Positions 8,529 through 18,090 are shown, counted from the stretch's first letter. The stretch is DNA of 64,000 bases from Firm-04 sp045617625 (GCA_045617625.1 JAZLJA010000052.1:1-64000); one strand, 5' to 3'. The notes: generated by a model not told the origin, from the letters alone. A program made the numbers and translations.

Positions 8529-9392
8529 GTGAGAGCATCTGAACACTGGGCGGATTACCGCCTTCTCGATACTTCCTGCGGGGAGCGGCTGGAACGCTGG
8601 GGTGAGATTCTTCTCATCCGCCCCGATCCGCAGGTCATTTGGCAGACCGAAAAAACAGCGCCCCAATGGCAGAAAGCCGACGGGCATTACTATCGCAGCA
8701 AAAGCGGAGGCGGACAGTGGGAATATCGCAAAAAGCTGCCCGAAAGCTGGAATATCCGATATCGCGACCTGACGTTCATCGTGCGCCCCACGGGATTCAA
8801 GCATACGGGGCTGTTTCCTGAGCAGGCGGTCAACTGGGATTGGATGCGCGAAAAGATCCGAAACGCAGGCAGACCTGTCCGCGTGCTGAATCTGTTTGCT
8901 TATACGGGCGGTGCGACGCTTGCCTGTGCGGCAGCAGGCGCAGAAGTATGCCATGTGGATGCTGCGAAAGGGATGGTGCAGTGGGCGAGAGAGAACGCGG
9001 CGGCATCGGGTCTGACCGAAAAGCCCATTCGCTGGATCGTGGACGACTGCGAAAAATTCATCCGCAGAGAGGCAAGACGCGGCAAGACCTACGATGCGAT
9101 CATCATGGACCCGCCCTCTTACGGCAGAGGTCCTTCGGGCGAGATCTGGAAGCTCGAAAACTGCATCTATCCGCTGGTTGAAGCGTGCAGGGATGTGCTT
9201 TCCGATGATCCGCTGTTCTTTTTGCTCAACAGCTATACCACGGGGCTTTCTCCGTCGGTGATGGGCTATCTGCTGCAATCACTGCTGGTGCAGAAATACG
9301 GCGGGCTGGTTTCCGCAGATGAGATCGGGCTGCCTGTTGCGCTTGCAAACGCGGTTTTGCCCTGCGGTGCGACGGCAATCTGGGAGAAGTGA
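8529..9392 (+). CDS. Class I SAM-dependent RNA methyltransferase (RlmI-like)
   Basis: The 287-aa protein has the Rossmann methyltransferase fold of the COG1092/RlmI group. The SAM-binding loop is LNLFAYTGGATLACAAAGA (residues 120-138) and the catalytic DPPSYGRG motif is at 194-201, typical of base methyltransferases acting on rRNA. It lacks the N-terminal PUA domain of RlmI. Translation appears to start at GTG 8529 behind an AGAGG site; a four-codon ATG minicistron (8510-8524) overlaps this leader. Target nucleotide unknown. Confidence 0.75.
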   Translation: MRASEHWADYRLLDTSCGERLERWGEILLIRPDPQVIWQTEKTAPQWQKADGHYYRSKSGGGQWEYRKKLPESWNIRYRDLTFIVRPTGFKHTGLFPEQAVNWDWMREKIRNAGRPVRVLNLFAYTGGATLACAAAGAEVCHVDAAKGMVQWARENAAASGLTEKPIRWIVDDCEKFIRREARRGKTYDAIIMDPPSYGRGPSGEIWKLENCIYPLVEACRDVLSDDPLFFLLNSYTTGLSPSVMGYLLQSLLVQKYGGLVSADEIGLPVALANAVLPCGATAIWEK

Positions 9393-9451
9393 GAAAACGG
9401 CATCGCAGCTGTTTATGAATGCGCCGCAGGCACATATTTTTTGGAGGACAA

Positions 9452-10309
9452 ATGGAATCTTTGATTTCAATTCAGGACGTTCGTTTTTCATATGCGTCGG
9501 AGGACGAAAATCAGCCTGTAACTGAGGTTTTGAAGGGCATTTCCCTCGAGATCGGCAGGGGTGAGCTGGTCGCGGTGCTGGGGCATAACGGCTCGGGAAA
9601 ATCCACGCTTGCCAAGCTGCTCAACGCGATTTTGCTGCCCACATCGGGCAAAGTGCTCGTGGACGGCATGGACACCGCCGATGAGGAACGTCTTTTCGAT
9701 ATCCGTCAGCGCGTAGGCATGGTGTTTCAGAATGCCGATAACCAGATCGTTGCCACGATCGTTGAGGAAGATGTCGCCTTCGCCCTTGAAAACATGGGCG
9801 TTGACCCCGCCGAAATGCGGGAGCGTGTCGATGAGGCACTCAAAGCCGTCAAGATGTACGATTTTCGGGAGCACGCGCCGCATCAGCTTTCGGGCGGACA
9901 AAAACAGCGTGTTGCCATCGCGGGCATCATTTCCATGCGCCCCGACTGCATCGTGCTGGACGAACCCACTGCCATGCTTGATCCGCAGGGACGCAAGGAA
10001 GTCATGAAAACCATCAGACGGCTCAATCGGGATCATGGCATCACGGTCATTCTCATCACGCATGAGATGGACGAAGCCGCACAGTGTCAGCGCATTGTCG
10101 TCATTGACCACGGCAGTGTGCGCATGGACGATGTGCCGGAAAAGGTCTTTTCGCGTGTGGATGAAATGAAGGAGATCGGGCTGGATGTGCCGCAGGCAAC
10201 TGAACTCGTGCATTTGCTGCGGGCGGCAGGCTGCGGCCTCGATCCTGAGATCATCACCGAAGACGCTTGTGCGGATGCACTTGCGAAATTGCTGCTCGCG
10301 GAGAAGTAA
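9452..10309 (+). CDS. ecfA1: Energy-coupling factor transporter ATPase EcfA1
   Basis: One of the two ATPases that power group II ECF vitamin and metal transporters at the inner face of the membrane. The 285-aa protein has Walker A GHNGSGKST (about residue 46), ABC signature LSGGQKQRVAIAG, and Walker B CIVLDEPTAML. Start 9452 follows a TTGGAGGA site (9441-9448). It is the first gene of ecfA1-ecfA2-ecfT. The module is shared by several S-components in these bacteria; one candidate S-component is encoded at 18893-19525. Confidence 0.92.
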   Translation: MESLISIQDVRFSYASEDENQPVTEVLKGISLEIGRGELVAVLGHNGSGKSTLAKLLNAILLPTSGKVLVDGMDTADEERLFDIRQRVGMVFQNADNQIVATIVEEDVAFALENMGVDPAEMRERVDEALKAVKMYDFREHAPHQLSGGQKQRVAIAGIISMRPDCIVLDEPTAMLDPQGRKEVMKTIRRLNRDHGITVILITHEMDEAAQCQRIVVIDHGSVRMDDVPEKVFSRVDEMKEIGLDVPQATELVHLLRAAGCGLDPEIITEDACADALAKLLLAEK

Positions 10310-10364
10310 TTACGCTTTCTCCGCTTTTGCGCTTATTTTTGCACCCTAGGAACGGAGGCTTTCC

Positions 10365-11234
10365 ATGCCAATTCTGGAAGCAAAAAATCTCACCTATACA
10401 TACAGCATCGGCACCCCTTTTGAAAAAACTGCGGTCGATCACATTGACCTGCAAATTGAGGAGGGGGAGTTTGTCGGTGTCATCGGACATACAGGCTCGG
10501 GAAAATCCACGCTCATGCAGATGATGAACGGGCTGCTCGAACCCACGGACGGGCAGATTTTTCTCGGCGGCAAGGACATCTGGGATAAAAAAGCTGACCG
10601 CAGACAGGTGCGGTTTCAGGTTGGGCTGGTGTTTCAGTATCCCGAATATCAGCTTTTTGAGGAGACGGTCTACAAGGATATCGCATTTGGGCCAAAGAAC
10701 ATGAAACTCTCAGACGAAGAAATCGACCGCCGCGTGCGTGAGACTGCTGAGGCAGTCGGACTTTCGGAGGATCTGCTGCAAAAGGCACCCTATGCACTTT
10801 CGGGCGGTCAGAAACGCCGTGTCGCGATCGCAGGCGTCATGGCGATGGAACCCAAGGTGCTGATTCTCGATGAACCCACGGCGGGGCTTGACCCAAAAGG
10901 CAGAACCAAAATCCTCACACAGCTTCAGGCATATCACAAGCGCACGGGCTGCACCATTCTGCTTGTTTCGCACAGCATGGAGGATGTCGCAAGATACGCA
11001 TCCAAGCTGCTGGTGTTGTCGCAGGCAAAGGTGGTCTGTTACGATACCCCGTCGGGCGTGTTCAGACAGTCACAGTCGCTGGAGGAAATGGGGCTTGCGC
11101 TGCCGCAGATCACCCGCATTTTCAAGAGTCTGGAGGAACGCGGCATTCACTTTGAGGATGAGGTCTACACTGTCAAATACGGCGCAGAGTTGCTCAAAGC
11201 AAGGCTTGCGGAAAGGGGTGACGGCGTATGCTGA
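10365..11234 (+). CDS. ecfA2: Energy-coupling factor transporter ATPase EcfA2
   Basis: Second ATPase of the ECF module; it forms a heterodimer with EcfA1. The 289-aa protein shows Walker A GHTGSGKST (about residue 45), signature LSGGQKRRVAIAG, and Walker B VLILDEPTAGLDP. A good ACGGAGG site precedes the start. The last 7 bases overlap the start of ecfT, implying coupled translation of the pair. Confidence 0.92.
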   Translation: MPILEAKNLTYTYSIGTPFEKTAVDHIDLQIEEGEFVGVIGHTGSGKSTLMQMMNGLLEPTDGQIFLGGKDIWDKKADRRQVRFQVGLVFQYPEYQLFEETVYKDIAFGPKNMKLSDEEIDRRVRETAEAVGLSEDLLQKAPYALSGGQKRRVAIAGVMAMEPKVLILDEPTAGLDPKGRTKILTQLQAYHKRTGCTILLVSHSMEDVARYASKLLVLSQAKVVCYDTPSGVFRQSQSLEEMGLALPQITRIFKSLEERGIHFEDEVYTVKYGAELLKARLAERGDGVC

Positions 11235-12031
11235 AAGATATCACCCTTGGGCAGTATTTCCCGATGAACAGTGTCGTGCATCGCATGGATGCGCGGTTCA
11301 AGATCATCATTACGCTGCTGTATCTCGTTATGCTGTTCTGGGGGCAGCACATCTGGAGCCTGATCGCTGGGCTGCTGTTTACGCTGCTCGCAACTTTCTG
11401 CTCAAAAATCCCTGTCAAAATGATCGTCAAGAGCATCAAGCCCATTGTGCCGATCTTGATTTTCACGGGGCTGCTCAATCTGTTTATGCTCGACGGCGGC
11501 GATATCTACTGGCAGTGGAAGTTTCTCAAGATCACGCAGGAGGGCGTGCAGACCTCGATTTTTATGGTGGTGCGCATCTGTCTGCTGATCGCAGGCACTT
11601 CTCTGCTGACTTATACCACATCCCCGATCGTGCTGACCGATGCGATCGAGGCATTGCTTTCGCCGCTGAAACGGTTCAAAATGCCTGTTCACGAGCTTGC
11701 CATGATGATGACCATTGCGCTGCGGTTCATTCCCACGCTGATCGAGGAGACCTCGAAGATCATGGCGGCACAAAAGGCGCGTGGTGCAGATCTCGAAAGC
11801 GGCAGTATCATGCAGCGGGCACAGGCACTTGTGCCGATTCTGATTCCGCTGTTTGTTTCGGCGTTTCGCCGCGCCGAGGAACTCGCTCTTGCGATGGAAT
11901 GCCGTTGTTATCACGGCGGTGAGGGCAGAACTCGGCTGCGGAAACTGCAAAGCGGGCTGCGCGATTATGTTGCACTGGGTATCATGCTGCTGTTGCTTGC
12001 GGCGGTGATCGTGCTGAATACACTGGCATGA
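11228..12031 (+). CDS. ecfT: Energy-coupling factor transmembrane protein EcfT
   Basis: Membrane scaffold that links the EcfA1/EcfA2 ATPases to exchangeable substrate-binding S-components. The 267-aa protein has several hydrophobic segments (about 25-45, 50-70, 75-90, 110-130, 245-265). The two coupling-helix Ala-Arg-Gly-type motifs are visible as KARGAD (about residue 182) and a variant ECRCYHG (about 222). It overlaps ecfA2 by 7 bases and lies 35 bases before truA. Confidence 0.92.
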   Translation: MLKDITLGQYFPMNSVVHRMDARFKIIITLLYLVMLFWGQHIWSLIAGLLFTLLATFCSKIPVKMIVKSIKPIVPILIFTGLLNLFMLDGGDIYWQWKFLKITQEGVQTSIFMVVRICLLIAGTSLLTYTTSPIVLTDAIEALLSPLKRFKMPVHELAMMMTIALRFIPTLIEETSKIMAAQKARGADLESGSIMQRAQALVPILIPLFVSAFRRAEELALAMECRCYHGGEGRTRLRKLQSGLRDYVALGIMLLLLAAVIVLNTLA

Positions 12032-12066
12032 CCGCCTTGTGATTTCGATTGGAGAATCTATCTTTT

Positions 12067-12846
12067 ATGCGAAATATCAAACTCACGATTGCTTACCGCG
12101 GAACACGATACCACGGCTTTCAGCGTCAGCCGAATGCCGTCACCGTGCAGGGCGAGCTCGAAAAAGCACTCTCCCGCATCCTGAACGGTCCCGTCACCGT
12201 TTACGGCTGTTCACGCACCGATACGGGCGTTCATGCGAATATGTTTTGTCTGCATCTGCTCACCGAACGTATCATCCCGTGCAAAAATCTCGTGCGTGCC
12301 GCAAACGGCGAACTGCCCGATGACATCTCCGTGCTTTCTGCCGCCGAGATGCCGCTCGATTTTCATGCGCGGTTTGACTGCAAAGGCAAGGAGTATCTTT
12401 ACCGCATTCACAATCACGAAAGCAAGAATCCGTTTTCCACCGATCTGGCATTTCACTATCGCCGTCCGCTGGATGTCGATTTGATTCGTGCGGCTGCTTT
12501 GCCCATTATCGGCACACACGACTTTCACAGCTTCTGCGCACAGGCGACAGAAAAATCCAACACCATCCGGACAATCTATGATGTTTCCATAGAACGTCAT
12601 GGGGATGCCGTGGATTTGCTTGTCAGCGGCGATGGTTTCCTGTATAATATGGTTAGGATCTTTGTCGGCACACTGCTCGACATCAACGAGGGGAATTTTC
12701 CCCCCGATGCCCTGCCCGATATTCTCGCTGCCAAGGACAGGCTTGCCGCAGGGCGCACAGCAATGGCACACGGGCTGTATCTCAACCGCGTGTTTTATGA
12801 TGAGAACGAAATTCCGCGGCACGGAGACAAACAGATATCAACCTGA
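12067..12846 (+). CDS. truA: tRNA pseudouridine(38-40) synthase TruA
   Basis: Isomerises uridines 38-40 in the anticodon stem of many tRNAs. The product is 259 aa if ATG 12067 is used, where the family-typical MRNIKLTIAYRG begins; an in-frame TTG at 12049 is probably part of the ribosome site (TTGGAGA). The catalytic aspartate is D52 in SRTDTGVHA. Other signatures are FHARFDCKGKEYLYRI and FLYNMVRIFVGTLL. Placement directly after ecfAAT is common in Firmicutes. Confidence 0.93.
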   Translation: MRNIKLTIAYRGTRYHGFQRQPNAVTVQGELEKALSRILNGPVTVYGCSRTDTGVHANMFCLHLLTERIIPCKNLVRAANGELPDDISVLSAAEMPLDFHARFDCKGKEYLYRIHNHESKNPFSTDLAFHYRRPLDVDLIRAAALPIIGTHDFHSFCAQATEKSNTIRTIYDVSIERHGDAVDLLVSGDGFLYNMVRIFVGTLLDINEGNFPPDALPDILAAKDRLAAGRTAMAHGLYLNRVFYDENEIPRHGDKQIST

Positions 12847-12870
12847 CACGGATACTGAGAAAGGATTGCA

Positions 12871-14085
12871 ATGATAAAGCGAAAAGCAAAACCTGCCGAT
12901 GAGCCGCGAAAAGCTCCGCAGCAGGAAGATCTGTATGCTGTACGCCGAAAGAAAAGACGGCGGCGGCATTTACGGCGTGCCATTATCTTTGTTTGCGTTG
13001 CCGCGCTGCTGATCTTGCTCTATCAGCGGCGTGAGGACTGGATTCCCAAGCTGGAGGAAATCAATCTCTCGCATCAGGCAGTGCAGCAAAACGACGGCAC
13101 ACTCTCTGAGGGCAATTTCCCGCTCTCCATTTACGGCGGTGCTTCCTATCAGACCGCCGCGCTCGACAATGTGCTGCTGATCTTGAGCGACACCTATCTC
13201 TACCTCTATCAGACCGACGGCTCGCTGTTATCCCGCCGTCAGCACGCTTACGGCAGTGCGATGCTGCAGTGTCAGGGCAGTTATGCTCTGGTCTACGAAA
13301 GCGGCGGTACGCATTTCCGCTTGGAGGGCAGCAGCAAAACCTATTTTGAAAAGAATGTCAGCGACCCCATCGTGTTTGCCCGTGTCTCCGATGCAGGCTA
13401 TACCGCAGTGGTCACAGGCTCCGATACTTCCGCCTGCAAGCTGATCGTCTATAACAAAAAGGGCAAGCAGATCTATATGCGAAATTGCGTGGAAAAGCTG
13501 ACGGAAGTCTCCTTCCGCGCTGACCACGAGGGCTGCTACGGCGTCACGATCCATGCCGAGGGCGGCTCAGTGAAATCCGTCGTGCATAACTACGATTTTG
13601 CGAAAAAAGAAGAAAACTGGGCAAGTCAGCCCCTTGACATGCTCTGCATTTCGGTATATAATACCAATGGGGACAATGTGTTCGTCATGGGCGACACCTG
13701 CTGCGCGTATCTCAGCTTTTCGGGTGCAACGCTCGGCACATATGTTTATCCCGATGCCCTCGTCTGCGGTGATTCTGCCGACGGTGCAGCCGCTGTTGTG
13801 CTGCGCAATGAGGAAAAACGCGAAAATTCGCTGGTGCTGCTCAACGGCACGACCGAATCACCCAAGATCCTCAATTTCGAGGGCGAGATCAAATGTGTGG
13901 ACATGGACAAGGGCGGCAATTACGTCACGGTGCAGATGCGCGACAAGGTCCAGACATTCGGCTGCACGGGCGGAAAAGTCCGCAGTGCTGCCATTTCCGA
14001 TACCTACGATAAATTCGTTGCAATCGGCGATTATCTGTTTATGATGGGATATGACCGTATCGACAGACTGGATTATACAGACTGA
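12871..14085 (+). CDS. DUF5711-type membrane-anchored protein
   Basis: The 404-aa protein has a very basic cytoplasmic N-terminus (RRKKRRRRHLRR, residues 25-36), one transmembrane helix (about 37-52), and a large outside domain made of repeating beta-rich segments that reads like a propeller. The layout resembles proteins annotated DUF5711 in Ruminococcaceae; I make that assignment from memory of the architecture, not from a search. No catalytic motif is seen. It lies 24 bases after truA and just before a CvpA-family gene, so the three probably form one transcript. Confidence 0.5.
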   Translation: MIKRKAKPADEPRKAPQQEDLYAVRRKKRRRRHLRRAIIFVCVAALLILLYQRREDWIPKLEEINLSHQAVQQNDGTLSEGNFPLSIYGGASYQTAALDNVLLILSDTYLYLYQTDGSLLSRRQHAYGSAMLQCQGSYALVYESGGTHFRLEGSSKTYFEKNVSDPIVFARVSDAGYTAVVTGSDTSACKLIVYNKKGKQIYMRNCVEKLTEVSFRADHEGCYGVTIHAEGGSVKSVVHNYDFAKKEENWASQPLDMLCISVYNTNGDNVFVMGDTCCAYLSFSGATLGTYVYPDALVCGDSADGAAAVVLRNEEKRENSLVLLNGTTESPKILNFEGEIKCVDMDKGGNYVTVQMRDKVQTFGCTGGKVRSAAISDTYDKFVAIGDYLFMMGYDRIDRLDYTD

Positions 14086-14197
14086 ATAAAATAGAGAAAT
14101 AGAATTTGTGGATTCGTCCCGACGCACGACAGCATCAGAAAAACGCATACAACGCATACATTTTAAGCTGTGGTCGGACGACAGGAGGAAAGTTGCT

Positions 14198-15106
14198 ATG
14201 GATACGCAATTTTGGTGGGTTTTTGACGCACTGGTGGTATTCCTGTTGGTGTGGGTGATTTATTCCAATGCCAAACGTGGATTTTCCAAAGTGTTCATCA
14301 TATGCATCGGTTATTTAGTTGCTGCTGTGGCAAGTTCGCTGCTTTCGGGTGTGGCTGCATCACCGCTCTATGAAGTGGTGGCAAGAAGAAGCAACATCGA
14401 GGCAATCGAGCAGGTCAATGATACGGTGAGCATTGTCGAATGCTTCACGGAAACGCTCAACGATAAGAATTACGGGATTCATTTTGATGCGCGTATCATT
14501 GAGGATTATCTCAGAGAAGAAGGCGGCAGCTTCGATCAGAACATTTACAATTACGTCAACAAACGTGCGGGATATGTCGTTGCGACGCCGCAGGAATTCA
14601 AGCAGCTTCTGAACAACTCCTTTGTGGAGGAATATGGCAGAGAGCTGAATGCAAAGCTGCCATATTACGCTGCTGCGGATTTCAGCACCAAAATGGAGAC
14701 AAATCCCCATATGCTCAACAGCGTGGTCAAGCAGCTCACCGACCGTACACACTCCAAACGCGAAAATGCCGAGTTCATTGAGGATAATTTCTCGCGTGAG
14801 CCAACCACCGAAGCGTTCCGAATCTTCGTGTATTTCGTGATTTTCTCCGTGCTGATGGCAATTACTACGCTGATTTACAGCATGAATGAAAACAATATTT
14901 TTATCAATCTTCGCAGTGCCACCGAACACGTTCTGGGCGGCATGATCGGTCTTGTGGAAGCAGGCATTCTCATCATGCTGATGACCTTTGCGGTGCGTTT
15001 GCTCGTTTTGATCGGCGGCGGCCGTCTGCTCTGCTTCAACGAACCCACCATCAAGATGACTTGGGTGTTCCATTTCATCTATGACAAACTTGCCCTTCTG
15101 CTCTGA
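14198..15106 (+). CDS. CvpA-family membrane protein
   Basis: The 302-aa protein starts at ATG 14198 behind a perfect AGGAGG (14183-14188); an upstream in-frame GTG at 14108 has no comparable site. It has two N-terminal membrane segments (about 8-45, DALVVFLLVWVIYSNAKRG then a helix rich in Ala/Val), a soluble middle of about 180 residues, and two C-terminal membrane segments (about 235-255 and 272-292). This is the CvpA fold of E. coli CvpA, associated with envelope integrity and colicin V production. The soluble insert is larger than in short CvpA proteins. Confidence 0.6.
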   Translation: MDTQFWWVFDALVVFLLVWVIYSNAKRGFSKVFIICIGYLVAAVASSLLSGVAASPLYEVVARRSNIEAIEQVNDTVSIVECFTETLNDKNYGIHFDARIIEDYLREEGGSFDQNIYNYVNKRAGYVVATPQEFKQLLNNSFVEEYGRELNAKLPYYAAADFSTKMETNPHMLNSVVKQLTDRTHSKRENAEFIEDNFSREPTTEAFRIFVYFVIFSVLMAITTLIYSMNENNIFINLRSATEHVLGGMIGLVEAGILIMLMTFAVRLLVLIGGGRLLCFNEPTIKMTWVFHFIYDKLALLL

Positions 15107-15130
15107 GCATTTCACAGGGCATCACCCGCA

Positions 15131-15177
15131 GAAAGGAGTCACCCGCTGCCGCAGTATCGGCAGGGTGAGATTATACT
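15131..15177 (+). promoter_or_regulatory. Ribosome site separated from the clpE start by a hairpin
   Basis: A strong GAAAGGAG (15131-15138) is too far (39 bases) from ATG 15178 to work in linear form. Exactly between them is an inverted repeat: left arm TCACCCGCTGCCG (15139-15151, with a 2-base GC bulge), loop CAGTAT, right arm CGGCAGGGTGA (15158-15168). Folding it leaves 9 bases (GATTATACT) between the Shine-Dalgarno and the ATG, an ideal spacing. A weaker GGGTGA in the right arm would be hidden when folded. Confidence 0.7.
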
Positions 15178-17466
15178 ATGGTTTTATGCAGCAAATGTCA
15201 AAAGCGTCCCGCAGTGGTGTTTGTCACATCCATGCACGGCAATGAAAAAAAGAACGAGGGCTTCTGTCTTTTGTGCGCCAAGAAAATGAATATCCCGCAG
15301 GTGGCGGAATATATGGAGCACATGGGGCTTTCGGATGACGACATCGAACAGATGAGCGATCAGATGATGGGCATGATGGACGGCGACGCCTTTGAAATGG
15401 GCGGCGCAAGCACCATGCCGTCGTTTATCCAGAAACTGTTCCGCAACGACAACACCGTGGACGCAGAGGAATCAAAAAATCAGGAGGATACGCCTGCGGA
15501 GGGCGGAAAAAAAGAATCCGCCAAGCAGCCGAAAAAAGAGAAGGAAAAGAAAAAGGAACTCAAATTTCTGGATTCATACTGCACCAATCTTTCACAGCGT
15601 GCCGAGGAAGGCAAGCTTGACACCATCGTTGGGCGCGACCGTGAAATTGCTCGTGTTGTGCAGATCTTATCGCGCCGCCAGAAAAACAACCCCTGCCTGA
15701 TCGGTGAGCCGGGCGTCGGCAAAACCGCCATTGCGGAGGGCATTGCACTCAAAATTGCATCGGGCGATGTGCCGTTCCATCTGCGTGACAAGAAAATCTA
15801 TCTCCTTGACCTGACTGCTCTGGTTGCAGGCACGCAGTTCCGCGGTCAGTTCGAGAGCCGTGTCAAGGGACTTGTCGAGGAAGTCAAGGAGCAGGGCAAT
15901 GTCATTCTGTTCATCGACGAGGTACACAATCTTGTCGGCACGGGTGATGCAGAGGGCTCCATGAATGCTGCCAATATCCTGAAACCCGCGCTTTCACGCG
16001 GCGAGGTGCAGGTCATCGGTGCGACGACTTTCACCGAATACAGAAAATATATCGAAAAAGACGGTGCGCTGGAACGTCGTTTTCAGCCTGTCAAGGTGGA
16101 AGAACCCACCATCGAGGACACTGTCTCCATCTTGAACGGCATTGCAAAATATTACGAGGAATATCACCGCATTCACATTGCGCCGCATCTGCTGCGGATG
16201 TGCGCGGTGCTGTCAGAACGGTATATCACTGACCGTTTTCTCCCTGACAAGGCCATCGATCTGCTCGATGAAAGCTGCGCATATGCGAGTATTTCACACC
16301 CTGAGATCGCGGATGTGGACATCGTGGCAAAGGAGATCGGGGAAAAGCAGGCAGAGGTGGAAAGCATCGAATCTGAGGTGGAGCCTGATTATCAGCTGCT
16401 TGCCGAGAAAAAGGGCGAGCTGATCCGTCTGCGTCAGCACGCCGATGAGGTCAAAGCCGTTGCTGAAAGCGTGCAGGTGCAGGCTTCGGATCTGGCTCAC
16501 GTCATTGAACTTTGGACGGGTATCCCCGCAAACAAGATCGAGGAAACCGAGTTTGTCAAGCTGCAAAACCTCGAAAGCCGTCTTTCGGAGAAAATCATCG
16601 GGCAGGATGAAGCCATCAAGGCACTCTCCGCCGCGATCAAACGCTCGCGCGTGCAGCTCACCAAACGCCGCAGACCTGCATCTTTTATTTTTGTGGGTCC
16701 CACGGGCGTCGGCAAAACGGAACTTGTCAAGGTGCTTTCGTCGGAACTGTTCGATTCCACCGAGCCGCTGATTCGTCTGGACATGACGGAATATATGGAA
16801 AAGCACGCTGTTTCGCGCATGATCGGTTCACCTCCCGGATATGTGGGCTACGACGAAGCGGGACAGCTCACCGAAAAAGTGCGCCGCAGACCGTATTCAG
16901 TGATTTTGTTTGACGAAATCGAAAAAGCGCATCCCGACGTCATGAACCTGCTGCTGCAAATCCTCGATGAGGGCAGGATCGACGATGCACAGGGACGTTC
17001 GGTCAACTTTGAAAACACCATCATCGTGATGACCTCGAATGCAGGCAGCACGGATAAATCGACGGGTGTGGGCTTTAATCGCACTGAGGATGAAATCTCG
17101 CGGGAAAAGGCGATGAAAGCACTGAAAGATTTCCTGCGCCCCGAGTTCATCGGCAGAGTGGATGAAATTATCGTGTTCAAGCCGCTTTCCGTCGAGAATT
17201 ATGCGAAGATCGCCGGGCTGATGCTTGGCGAGACCGCCGAGGCACTTGCCGAGCAGAATATCACACTGGACTGGGACGACGCTGCACTCGAATGGGTGGC
17301 GAAGCAGTCGCACGGGCAGAAGTATGGTGCGCGTGATATCCGTCGTGTGCTGCGTGACCATGTGGATGACAAAATCGCATCTCTCATCATTGAGGGCGGC
17401 GTGAAAGGCAAGGCAATCCACATTCGCGGCGGCGAAAACGGCTTGGAAATTTTCGCAGATGAATAA
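15178..17466 (+). CDS. clpE: ClpE-type Clp protease ATPase with N-terminal zinc finger
   Basis: Hsp100 unfoldase that feeds substrates to ClpP. The 762-aa protein begins with a four-cysteine zinc finger (C4, C7, C30, C33), as in ClpE, in place of the double Clp-N domain of ClpC. A charged Lys/Glu linker (about 95-128) follows, then AAA+ module 1 (Walker A GEPGVGKT, 176-183), a short coiled middle region (about 390-430), and AAA+ module 2 (GPTGVGKT, near 505). The ClpP-contacting loop TGVGF is present near residue 632, so it should be a protease partner. The symbol is assigned by architecture. The leader contains an unusual hairpin (see 15131-15177); no CtsR box was found. Confidence 0.82.
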   Translation: MVLCSKCQKRPAVVFVTSMHGNEKKNEGFCLLCAKKMNIPQVAEYMEHMGLSDDDIEQMSDQMMGMMDGDAFEMGGASTMPSFIQKLFRNDNTVDAEESKNQEDTPAEGGKKESAKQPKKEKEKKKELKFLDSYCTNLSQRAEEGKLDTIVGRDREIARVVQILSRRQKNNPCLIGEPGVGKTAIAEGIALKIASGDVPFHLRDKKIYLLDLTALVAGTQFRGQFESRVKGLVEEVKEQGNVILFIDEVHNLVGTGDAEGSMNAANILKPALSRGEVQVIGATTFTEYRKYIEKDGALERRFQPVKVEEPTIEDTVSILNGIAKYYEEYHRIHIAPHLLRMCAVLSERYITDRFLPDKAIDLLDESCAYASISHPEIADVDIVAKEIGEKQAEVESIESEVEPDYQLLAEKKGELIRLRQHADEVKAVAESVQVQASDLAHVIELWTGIPANKIEETEFVKLQNLESRLSEKIIGQDEAIKALSAAIKRSRVQLTKRRRPASFIFVGPTGVGKTELVKVLSSELFDSTEPLIRLDMTEYMEKHAVSRMIGSPPGYVGYDEAGQLTEKVRRRPYSVILFDEIEKAHPDVMNLLLQILDEGRIDDAQGRSVNFENTIIVMTSNAGSTDKSTGVGFNRTEDEISREKAMKALKDFLRPEFIGRVDEIIVFKPLSVENYAKIAGLMLGETAEALAEQNITLDWDDAALEWVAKQSHGQKYGARDIRRVLRDHVDDKIASLIIEGGVKGKAIHIRGGENGLEIFADE

Positions 17467-17470
17467 GAAC

Positions 17471-17509
17471 AGCACCGTCCCGCGGAAGAAATCGGGACGG
17501 TGCTTTTTT
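17471..17509 (+). terminator. Terminator of the clpE-like gene
   Basis: Perfect 12-bp stem AGCACCGTCCCG / CGGGACGGTGCT (17471-17482 and 17493-17504) with a 10-base loop, followed by TTTTTT. The ribosome site of the next gene begins 2 bases after the T-run, so that gene relies on readthrough or a nearby undetected start. Confidence 0.88.
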
Positions 17510-17523
17510 CAGGAGGTGATCGG

Positions 17524-18003
17524 ATGCGGGAGATACACCCCATTGCACCCGTTTTTGACGCTGATTCGCGCATTTTGATTCTCGGAAGTTTCCCGTCGGT
17601 CAAATCGCGGGAGGCAATGTTTTTCTACGGGCATCCGCAAAATCGGTTTTGGCGCGTGACTGCCGCGGTGTTTGAAAATGACATTCCGCAAACCATTGAC
17701 GAAAAACGCTCGTTTTTGCTGCGAAATCATATTGCAGTGTGGGATGTGATCGCGTCGTGTGAGATCGTCGGTTCCTCGGACAGCAGCATCCGCGAGGTCG
17801 TGCCGAATGATTTGTCTGATGTTCTAAAAACCGCGCAGATACGGAAGATTTTCGTGAACGGCGGAACTGCCGCGAAGTATTATGCGAAGTATCAGTATCC
17901 GTGCACGGGCATTGCCGCTGAGACGCTGCCATCGACGAGTCCGGCAAATGCCGCGTGGACGCTCCAAAAGCTGATTGCCGCTTGGCAGGTCATTCGATTG
18001 TGA
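17524..18003 (+). CDS. Hypoxanthine (deoxyinosine)-DNA glycosylase, UDG superfamily
   Basis: Removes deaminated adenine (hypoxanthine) from DNA and starts base-excision repair. The 159-aa protein has the family opening ILGSFPSVKSREAMFFYGHP followed by QNRFW, and the C-terminal loop LPSTSPAN, typical of the HDG (family 6) branch of uracil-DNA glycosylases. Start 17524 follows a perfect AGGAGGTGAT. It sits just after the clpE terminator and faces the convergent coaX gene. Confidence 0.82.
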   Translation: MREIHPIAPVFDADSRILILGSFPSVKSREAMFFYGHPQNRFWRVTAAVFENDIPQTIDEKRSFLLRNHIAVWDVIASCEIVGSSDSSIREVVPNDLSDVLKTAQIRKIFVNGGTAAKYYAKYQYPCTGIAAETLPSTSPANAAWTLQKLIAAWQVIRL

Positions 18004-18090
18004 ATTCTGATCGGGCACTGCCGCCGGCTCTGCAAGCCAATGAATATGAAAAAGCTCCATGAATACGGTGTATTCATGGAGCGATTCTGT

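Noticed and set aside
15178..17466. A CtsR operator in front of the clpE-like gene
   Set aside because: The CtsR heptad direct repeat (GGTCAAA type) is not found upstream; only the hairpin/ribosome-site arrangement is seen.
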